Source of the DNA: Rugosibacter aromaticivorans
GTDB lineage: Bacteria; Pseudomonadota; Gammaproteobacteria; Burkholderiales; Rhodocyclaceae
Assembly: GCF_000934545.1 (NCBI RefSeq)
Contig: NZ_CP010554.1
Location: 2,418,001 to 2,482,000 of the forward strand
DNA: 64,000 nt
Direction of reading: 5' to 3'
The notes under the pieces were generated by a model. It ran no database searches. It was not told where the DNA came from and saw nothing but the letters and a program-made list of their open reading frames with translations. The translations under genes were made by a program, and so were the position numbers. This document shows positions 57,652 through 64,000 of the stretch, one piece after another (the first letter of the stretch is position 1; each line of letters opens with the position of its first letter).

Positions 57652-60486
57652 TTAACTAGCCTTTGCCAGCGGCGTGCCCATCCGCCGCAGCTCCGGCAGG
57701 CAAGAACCACACGAGGTACCGCATTTTAGTTGTGCCTGCAGGGCATCAAGATCGGCACCTTGTCGATACAGGTTATTGATTTGCGTCTCGGTCACACCAA
57801 AGCAGTTACACACGGTACGCCCAGCAGATGCCATCGCCAAGGGAGGCTTGGCCGTCGCCGCAAATAGCCAGCGACGCAGCTCGCCTATTGACTGGCCACT
57901 GGCCATCAAATCACGCAACCAATCAGCAGCGGACGTCTCACCTGCTAACAATACGCCCAGCAAACGATCACTCGTTGCATCCGCTTTTGCGCGTTTGACA
58001 ATGGCACGGTGTGGGTCGCTGTACGCGGTGCACTCTTCCAGCTCAAGTACGGCTACGAGCTTATCCAGCATCTCTTTTGACAATGGCATGGCATTTGCCA
58101 CCGACAGCATCACGAAGGGATGCTCGCGCCCGGCAAGCGTGACTGCGGCATAGTCGAATGAGGGGAGTAATTTGGCCAACAAATCGCGCCAGCGCAACAC
58201 TTGCTCATCCGCTACTTGTGCATCATCGGCCGCGCGCAGCGCGATTAGCCGATAGGGCAGTTCGACGGGCTCAATACGAATGGCGGCGGCTTTGAGTTCG
58301 GGCTGCTTCGATATTGGATCGAAAGCCGACAGCATCAGCTGATTGACGCCCGCATGAGACAACGAGCGCGCACCCCAGTGCATGGCGATGAACGCCTGGC
58401 CGGGTTTGAGTTCATCACTCGGGCTGACCGGCAGAATGATTTCGCCACGGCGACTTTTAATGCGCGCCAGCTCACCGGGCTTGAAGCCGCGTCGCTCGAT
58501 GTCGAGCATATTGAGCAGCAAACGCGGCGTCGGTTCATGCGCGGCTAGCCGTGCAGCACGGCCCGTGCGGCTCATGCCGTGCCATTGGTCACGCAGGCGG
58601 CCGGTGGTTAAACGCAATGGATAACGGGCGTCGGTCGCTTCTGCCGTTAGCGTAAAAGTCAGCGGCGCAAATAGGGCGCGGCCATCGGCTGTGGCGAAAC
58701 GATGATCGGCATAAAGCCGCGCTTGGCCGCCCTGTGCCCCTTGCGGAAAAGGCCATTGCTGCGGGCCGTTTTTTTCGAGGATGGCGTGACTCATGCCACT
58801 CATATCGAGATCGCGGCCAACAGTCAGGCCGACATGTTCGGCAAATATTTCGGCTGCATCGTTAAATTTAAATAAACGGTTCGCCGTATCATCAGCGCGC
58901 CCCGTAGGAAGTACCTTTGGGGTGCCGAGTTTTTCGCCGAGTTTTCCACCCAAGCGACGAGCAAACTCGGCAGCGATTTCCCAGTCCGGCCGCGCTTCGC
59001 CGGGCGGTGAGACCGCCGCGCGCACGCGTGAGATGCGGCGTTCGGAATTAGTGACCGTTCCCTCTTTTTCACCCCAACTCGCGGCGGGCAGCAACAGGTC
59101 GGCAAAGGTGGCCGTTTCAATATCGGCATAGGCATCTTGTACGACGACAAACTCCGCTTTAACTAACGCCTCGCGCACTTTCGTTTGATCTGGCATGGAC
59201 TGCGCCGGGTTGGTACAGGCAATCCACACCGCCTTGATTTTTCCCTCATGCAAGGCATCGAACAACTCGACTGCCGTTTTTCCTGGCTGGTCCGGAATGC
59301 TGGGCACACCCCACAGCGCGGCCAATTCTTCACGGTCAGCGGCATTCGACAAATCGCGATGTCCCGGCAGCAGATTGGCCATCGCACCCACTTCGCGCCC
59401 GCCCATCGCATTGGGCTGGCCGGTGAGCGAAAACGGTCCCATGCCGGGTTGGCCAATTTTCCCCGTCGCCAAATGTAGATGAATCAACGCCGCATTATTG
59501 CTCGTGCCGTGGGTTGATTGGTTGAGCCCCTGACACCACATCGACAGCGGCGCTTTGGCCTGGCCGAACCAGCGCGCAGCCTTGACGATATCGTCCGCCG
59601 CCACACCGCACGTGGCAGCAGCGGCAGCGGGCGTGAGCTCACGAACTTTGTCGCGCAGCGTGGAAAAACCCGTGGTGTGCGCGGCGATAAAGGCTTCGTC
59701 CACCAGCCCTTCCCACAACATCACATGCAGCATGGTGCTGTAGAGAATCACATCGCTGCCCGGCGTGATGGCCAGATGTAAATCAGCCATCGCTGCTGTA
59801 TCAGTATGGCGCGGATCGACAACGATGATTTTGAGTTCCGGGTTCTTCACCTTCGCATCCTCGATGCGCCGGAACACAATCGGGTGCGCCCAGGCGGTGT
59901 TGCTGCCCGCGAGCAAAAACAGGTCGCTCAAGGCAATGTCGTCATAGCTACAGGGCACTGCGTCCGACCCCAGCGTGGCCTTGTAACCCGCCACGGCAGA
60001 CGACATGCACAGACGCGAGTTGGAATCGATGTTGTTAGTGCCCACCAACCCCCGTGCCAGCTTGTTGAAGACGTAGTAGTCCTCGGTCAGCAACTGACCG
60101 GAAATATAGAAAGCAATGGCATCCGGCCCATGCGCTTTGATGATCGCGGCAAACCGTTCGGCGGCGGTATCCAGCGCCGTATCCCAAGAAACCGGTACAC
60201 GTGATTCGGCACGCGAGGTGCGCAGTTCGGGCACCAGTGCGCGCCCAGTGCGCTGCGTGGTGAGATGCAGGCTGGCACCCTTGCTGCACAGGCGGCCAAA
60301 GTTGGCCGGATGGTCAGGGTCGCCACGCACATTGATGATTTTCGCCGTCTCACCAGAGCCGACCTTTGAGCCAACCTTCGCACCGACTGTTTCAATAATC
60401 ACACCGCAGCCGGTGCCGCAATAGCAGCAAACGGAGCGCGTCTCGCTCACCTGCATTCCCAAAGCTGGTTCCACAGCACCCATCAC
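57652..60486 (-). CDS. nasA: Assimilatory nitrate reductase, large molybdoprotein subunit
   Basis: 944-aa bis-MGD oxidoreductase. N-terminal [4Fe-4S] motif CCYCGTGCGV with the fourth Cys in GRLCSKG; molybdopterin blocks SMWCQGLNQSTHG and GQPNAMGGREVG; C-terminal BFD-like [2Fe-2S] domain (CNCFGVTE and CGTSCGSC), a feature of some NADH- or ferredoxin-linked NasA/NasC. It reduces nitrate to nitrite in the cytoplasm for NirBD. Start is GTG 60486 (ATG 60483 also possible). Residues about 33-47 (GAKVGSKVGSGETA region) look inserted before INVRGDPDHPANFG and include the 24-bp element. Confidence 0.95.
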   Translation of the reverse strand: MMGAVEPALGMQVSETRSVCCYCGTGCGVIIETVGAKVGSKVGSGETAKIINVRGDPDHPANFGRLCSKGASLHLTTQRTGRALVPELRTSRAESRVPVSWDTALDTAAERFAAIIKAHGPDAIAFYISGQLLTEDYYVFNKLARGLVGTNNIDSNSRLCMSSAVAGYKATLGSDAVPCSYDDIALSDLFLLAGSNTAWAHPIVFRRIEDAKVKNPELKIIVVDPRHTDTAAMADLHLAITPGSDVILYSTMLHVMLWEGLVDEAFIAAHTTGFSTLRDKVRELTPAAAAATCGVAADDIVKAARWFGQAKAPLSMWCQGLNQSTHGTSNNAALIHLHLATGKIGQPGMGPFSLTGQPNAMGGREVGAMANLLPGHRDLSNAADREELAALWGVPSIPDQPGKTAVELFDALHEGKIKAVWIACTNPAQSMPDQTKVREALVKAEFVVVQDAYADIETATFADLLLPAASWGEKEGTVTNSERRISRVRAAVSPPGEARPDWEIAAEFARRLGGKLGEKLGTPKVLPTGRADDTANRLFKFNDAAEIFAEHVGLTVGRDLDMSGMSHAILEKNGPQQWPFPQGAQGGQARLYADHRFATADGRALFAPLTFTLTAEATDARYPLRLTTGRLRDQWHGMSRTGRAARLAAHEPTPRLLLNMLDIERRGFKPGELARIKSRRGEIILPVSPSDELKPGQAFIAMHWGARSLSHAGVNQLMLSAFDPISKQPELKAAAIRIEPVELPYRLIALRAADDAQVADEQVLRWRDLLAKLLPSFDYAAVTLAGREHPFVMLSVANAMPLSKEMLDKLVAVLELEECTAYSDPHRAIVKRAKADATSDRLLGVLLAGETSAADWLRDLMASGQSIGELRRWLFAATAKPPLAMASAGRTVCNCFGVTETQINNLYRQGADLDALQAQLKCGTSCGSCLPELRRMGTPLAKAS
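60344..60367 (+). repeat. 24-bp dispersed element, copy in nasA
   Basis: GCCGTCT, centre CACCAGAGCC, GACCTTT; 22 of 24 bases. It encodes KVGSGETA and adjoins two degenerate KVGS-type repeats. Confidence 0.7.
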
Positions 60487-60496
60487 AAAGTGTGCC

Positions 60497-60805
60497 TCAA
60501 AGCGCTAGCAGCACCACGCCATTTTCAACGCGCACCGGATAAGTCGTGGTGCTGCCCTCATCAGGCGCGCAGGCCTCACCGCTGGATAATTCAAGATTCC
60601 AGCCGTGCAGCGGACAGGTGACGCGATACCCATGCACGATGCCTTGCGATAGCGGGCCAGCCTTGTGCGGACAGGCGTCGCGCAGCGCAAAAACAGTATC
60701 GTCCGCTGTACGGAATAAAGCAATACTCACTTCTTCGTGCGGCACCACTCGGCTACCGCGCAGTGGGATTTCTTCCAGACGACACACCTTATGCCATGTA
60801 CTCAA
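60497..60805 (-). CDS. nirD: Nitrite reductase small subunit NirD
   Basis: 102 aa from a TTG start at 60805 (reading STWHKVCRLEEIPLRG), chosen because AGGAGAAAG lies 3-8 nt upstream and because the size fits NirD. It has a complete Rieske-type motif, CPHKAGPLSQ and CPLHGW, so it should bind a [2Fe-2S] cluster, unlike enterobacterial NirD. It partners NirB in NADH-dependent nitrite reduction. It lies 25 bp after nirB and about 10 bp before nasA. Confidence 0.92.
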   Translation of the reverse strand: MSTWHKVCRLEEIPLRGSRVVPHEEVSIALFRTADDTVFALRDACPHKAGPLSQGIVHGYRVTCPLHGWNLELSSGEACAPDEGSTTTYPVRVENGVVLLAL

Positions 60806-60830
60806 AACTTTCTCCTGCGTGCTGTGCAAT

Positions 60831-63323
60831 TCAAACGGTTTCAACGGGAACAGGCAAAGGCGTAAATTCCGCTGCCAACTGAGGTAAGGCTTCACCCGGC
60901 AAGCGCTCACGCCACGGATCAACGGCACCCTGCAACGCATACAGCAGGCGTTGATGCAAGGCTTTGCGATTATCAGCGTCTGCCACCACACGCTGCTTCA
61001 CATAATCGAGACCCACGCGTTGCACATAGTGCACCGTGCGCTCCAGATACCAGCCCTCTTCGCGATAAAGCTGAAGGAAGGCGGCAGAATATTCCAGCAC
61101 CTCTTCGCGCGTCGTCACCTTGCACAAAAACTCGGCAACCTCGGTCTTGATACCGCCATTACCGGCGACGTAAAGCTCCCAACCGGAATCGACGCCGATC
61201 ACGCCAACATCCTTGATGCCCGCTTCAGAGCAATTACGCGGGCAGCCCGACACAGCCAGTTTCACTTTATGCGGCGACCACATGCCGAACAACATTTTTT
61301 CCAGCGCGACGCCCATGCTCATCGACTGCTGCGTGCCAAAGCGGCAATGCTCGGTGCCAACGCAGGTTTTCACCGTGCGTATGCTCTTGCCATAAGCATG
61401 ACCCGACGGCATGTCCAGGTCTTTCCACACTGCGGGCAAGTCTTCTTTTTTAACGCCGAGCAAATCAATGCGCTGCCCACCCGTCACCTTAACCGTCGGG
61501 ATGTGATATTTCTCCGCCACATTGGCAATGCGGCGCAACTCATCCGGCGTAGTCAGCCCGCCCCACATGCGCGGCACCACGCTGTACGTGCCATCCTTCT
61601 GGATGTTGGCATGCGCTCGCTCATTAATAAAGCGCGATTGCGGATCATCCTTCGCCTCGTGCGGCCAGGTGGAAATCAGGTAATAGTTGAGCGCCGGACG
61701 GCAAGTCGCGCAACCGTCAGGCGTATGCCAGGCCAGGGTTGTGAATACATCATCCAGCGAGAGCAACTTTTGCGTACGAATTTCTGCACGCACTTCGCCG
61801 TGCGTGAGTGCCGTACAGCCGCACATCGGCTTCGTGGTACGGTCGGCGGCCTGATAGGCACCACCGATGGTTGATGCCAATATCTGTTCAACCAAGCCGG
61901 TGCAGGAACCACATGAAGAAGATGCCTTGGTATGCTTCCGTACATCGTCGAGCGTGAATAAACCCTTCTCGCGAATCGCTTTGACGATCGTGCCTTTGCA
62001 CACGCCATTGCAGCCGCAGACTTCGGCCTCATCCGACATCGCTGCCGCCTTCGATTGCCCGGCATGACCAGTGTCGCCCACGTGATTGTTGGTGAAGGCA
62101 TCGCCAAACATCAGATGATCACGGATCGAGCCGACATCGCGACCTTCCTTGAGTAGCTGAAAATACCAGCCACCATCGCCCGTGTCGCCATAAAGTACGG
62201 CACCCACCAGACGATCATTTTCGATCACCAGGCGTTTGTAAATACCGCCGCTTTTGTCGTACAGCACAATATCCTCTGTGCCATCGCCGCCTGTGAAATT
62301 GCCCGCCGAGAAGACATCCACGCCGGTCACTTTGAGTTTGGTTGAGGTTACCGAACCCTGATAGCGGCTAATGCCCATTTGCGCCAGATGATTGGCGCAC
62401 ACCTTGGCTTGTTCGAATAACGGCGCAACGAGCCCATACGCTATGCCGCGATGTGCTGCGCATTCGCCCACAGCGTAAATACGCGGGTCAAACGTTTGCA
62501 TCGTGTCAGAAACAACCATGCCACTCAGTTTGCCAACCCCGCAATGCAAACCAGTGGCCTCAGCCAGCGCCGTGTTGGGACGAATGCCCGCTGCCATCAC
62601 CACTAGGTCGGCAGGAATTTCAGAGCCATCTTTAAACCGAATAGCCCCGACACGGCCCGACGCATTGGCTAACAGCATTTCAGTTTGTTTGCTCAGCAAA
62701 AATTTAAGGCCTTTGCTCTCCAGCGACGCTTGGAGCATATCGGCACTCGTCTTATCGAGCTGGCGTTCCATGATCCAGTCGCCGATATGCACAACCGTGA
62801 CATCCATGCCGCGCAACTTGAGGCCATTCGCGGCTTCCAATCCCAGTAAACCCGCGCCTATCACTACGGCGTGTTTATGCGTTACCGCGGTGGCAATCAT
62901 CATTTCAGTATCGGCAATATCGCGATAGGCAATCACACCGGGCAAATCGTTACCGGGCACCGGCAATATGAACGGAACAGAACCCGTCGCCAGCAACAGG
63001 CGGTCGTAGCCTGCGTCCATCGTCGCGCCGGCGCTATCTTCGGCGATCACTTTGCGCCCGACACGATCCACCTTCACGACCTTCTTACCCGTATGCAGGG
63101 TGATGCCGTTGTCCTTGTACCAGTCAAGGTCGTTCAACACGATATCGGCCAGCGTCATCTCGCCCGCCAGCACCGGCGACAGAAGGATGCGGTTGTAATT
63201 GGGGTGCGGCTCAGCACCGAACACCGTGATGTCGTAAAGATCGGGGGCCAGTTTTAACAGCTCTTCAACGGTGCGAATGCCCGCCATGCCATTGCCAACG
63301 ACCACTAATTTTTGCTTTTGCAT
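60831..63323 (-). CDS. nirB: NADH-dependent assimilatory nitrite reductase large subunit NirB
   Basis: 830 aa. FAD/NAD domains (VVGNGMAGIRTVEELL; VIGAGLLGLEAANGLKLRG), two BFD-like [2Fe-2S] segments (CGCNGVCKG...CGSC and MCGCTALTHGE...CATC), then the sulfite/nitrite reductase domain with the siroheme-[4Fe-4S] cysteines CVGTEHCRFGT and CPRNCSEAGI. It reduces nitrite to ammonium. It precedes nirD and nasA in a nitrate assimilation operon. Confidence 0.97.
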   Translation of the reverse strand: MQKQKLVVVGNGMAGIRTVEELLKLAPDLYDITVFGAEPHPNYNRILLSPVLAGEMTLADIVLNDLDWYKDNGITLHTGKKVVKVDRVGRKVIAEDSAGATMDAGYDRLLLATGSVPFILPVPGNDLPGVIAYRDIADTEMMIATAVTHKHAVVIGAGLLGLEAANGLKLRGMDVTVVHIGDWIMERQLDKTSADMLQASLESKGLKFLLSKQTEMLLANASGRVGAIRFKDGSEIPADLVVMAAGIRPNTALAEATGLHCGVGKLSGMVVSDTMQTFDPRIYAVGECAAHRGIAYGLVAPLFEQAKVCANHLAQMGISRYQGSVTSTKLKVTGVDVFSAGNFTGGDGTEDIVLYDKSGGIYKRLVIENDRLVGAVLYGDTGDGGWYFQLLKEGRDVGSIRDHLMFGDAFTNNHVGDTGHAGQSKAAAMSDEAEVCGCNGVCKGTIVKAIREKGLFTLDDVRKHTKASSSCGSCTGLVEQILASTIGGAYQAADRTTKPMCGCTALTHGEVRAEIRTQKLLSLDDVFTTLAWHTPDGCATCRPALNYYLISTWPHEAKDDPQSRFINERAHANIQKDGTYSVVPRMWGGLTTPDELRRIANVAEKYHIPTVKVTGGQRIDLLGVKKEDLPAVWKDLDMPSGHAYGKSIRTVKTCVGTEHCRFGTQQSMSMGVALEKMLFGMWSPHKVKLAVSGCPRNCSEAGIKDVGVIGVDSGWELYVAGNGGIKTEVAEFLCKVTTREEVLEYSAAFLQLYREEGWYLERTVHYVQRVGLDYVKQRVVADADNRKALHQRLLYALQGAVDPWRERLPGEALPQLAAEFTPLPVPVETV

Positions 63324-63521
63324 TTTCTATCTCCTACCAGGTTTATAACCATCTTAGTGAGCAAGACCTATGCCCGACCTTGTCAAGCCACTCTGGCACA
63401 CCAACGTCTTGATTCAAAAGGGAGGCTCACTGATCCTTTGTGTCGCAAGCCTATCTCTGCCGCACCGCCATGGTGCATGATTTTTCAAACACCCCTAATT
63501 GGTTCAATTCACTGGCATACC
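63324..63521 (-). other. Gap between the kinase gene and nirB
   Basis: 198 bp. It has Shine-Dalgarno TAGGAGAT for nirB and an inverted repeat at 63462-63476 (GCACC, GCCAT, GGTGC). A TTGACA-like hexamer is present, but no -10 at proper spacing. I could not establish a promoter or a nitrate-responsive leader. Confidence 0.5.
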
Positions 63522-64000
63522 TCATTGCCGCGACAACCAAAAAGCCAGCACCAGATTGAGCATCAGCGAAATACCCAGAATGATTTTCAACGTCAGCGAT
63601 GGATTCCGTGCCGCCAGGGGAATGCGCCGTGCTGAAGTCAGCGGCCGGTAAGCCCCGCGTTCAAGCGCCAAAACAAATTCCTCGGCGGTTTCAAAACGAT
63701 CCGCCGGTTCCCGCGCGCACGCCTTGAGCAAAATGGTTTCCAGCCACTCGGGAATATCTCGGCGATAGCGAGTCGGCGGTGTGGGTTGCGCAAAACGCGG
63801 AGTCTGAAAGGGCTCGATCTCGCCGTAGGGATACTTGCGTGTCAGCAGTTCATACAGTGTGACACCACAGGAATAAAGATCGCTCCCTTCATTCGCCGTG
63901 CCGTCCGTGAATAGCTCAGGCGCCATGTACGAGGGCGTTCCGGGGTTGTTGATTTCACTCAAGCGATCACCGTCGCTGGCGGCCACCCCCAGATCGAGCA
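63522..64000 (-). CDS. Ser/Thr protein kinase, C-terminal part (probable kinase/PP2C bifunctional protein)
   Basis: The last 159 or so residues of a minus-strand gene that continues past the right edge. From the edge it reads LDLGVAASDGD, the DFG-type motif as DLG, then GTPSYMAPEL (activation/APE motif), DLYSCGVTLYELLTRKYPYG and the invariant Arg in PADRFETAEEF. A C-terminal membrane helix follows (about 20 residues, LKIILGISLMLNLVLAFWL). In Pseudomonas a PP2C-kinase protein occupies the same place before nirB-nirD-nitrate reductase, so a phosphatase domain is expected to the right. Confidence 0.88.
   Translation of the reverse strand, partial: LDLGVAASDGDRLSEINNPGTPSYMAPELFTDGTANEGSDLYSCGVTLYELLTRKYPYGEIEPFQTPRFAQPTPPTRYRRDIPEWLETILLKACAREPADRFETAEEFVLALERGAYRPLTSARRIPLAARNPSLTLKIILGISLMLNLVLAFWLSRQ

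Noticed and set aside
63462..63476. Hairpin before nirB as a NasR/NasT-type antitermination target
   Set aside because: Only one short 5-bp stem with a 5-nt loop is seen; the expected paired hairpins with hexanucleotide loops are not evident.

Overview
The window is a piece of a betaproteobacterial chromosome. The 16S and 23S rRNA, the gene order ndk-rlmN-pilW-rodZ-ispG-hisS-yfgM-bamB-der-hfq-hflX-hflK-hflC-hisZ-purA, and the DUF1841 and DUF2065 proteins all fit Betaproteobacteria. The Rnf/Rsx complex, an assimilatory nitrate cluster and a BphC-type ring-cleavage dioxygenase suggest a metabolically versatile soil or water bacterium of the Rhodocyclales/Nitrosomonadales area. I cannot place it to genus from sequence alone.

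Layout. 1-4606 (minus): a lipid-A or glycolipid arabinose-type modification operon (arnC partial, arnB, EamA-type flippase subunit, arnT) headed by a small Mth938-like gene. 4786-12629 (plus): amino-acid and purine genes alaA, hom, thrC and purB, with an extradiol dioxygenase between hom and thrC, then a DUF2322-like gene and a glutathione S-transferase. 12639-35818 (minus): an almost unbroken housekeeping run from accA, tilS and ndk through isoprenoid, cell-shape, tRNA-charging, BAM, Hfq and HflKC genes to purA, queA, tgt, yajC, secD and secF, closed by a terminator. 35930-42085 (minus): a complete rrn operon (promoter, boxA, 16S, tRNA-Ile, tRNA-Ala, 23S, 5S, terminator). 42170-49772 (plus): pyrD, rsxABCDGE, nth, DUF1841. 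50046-52940 (plus): dienelactone hydrolase, MoxR ATPase and its VWA partner. 52965-57406: an orphan GspE/PilB ATPase (minus), a small secreted Cys-rich protein (plus) and htpG (minus) with a heat-shock promoter. 57652-64000 (minus): kinase/phosphatase, nirB, nirD, nasA for nitrate assimilation.

The most unusual signal is a dispersed 24-bp element with outer boxes GCCGTCT and GACTTTT around a roughly 10-bp centre (usually CACCAGCGCC). About a dozen copies lie in both orientations, between genes and inside essential genes. They are read in different frames (KVGAGET, VLPAPTF, ESRRWQDG), and in SecF, NasA, RsxC and RsxG they coincide with extra residues that related proteins lack. The rRNA operon carries two further oddities: a 176-nt intervening sequence in 23S helix 45, closed by a perfect 19-bp inverted repeat, and a lengthened tip of 16S helix 44.
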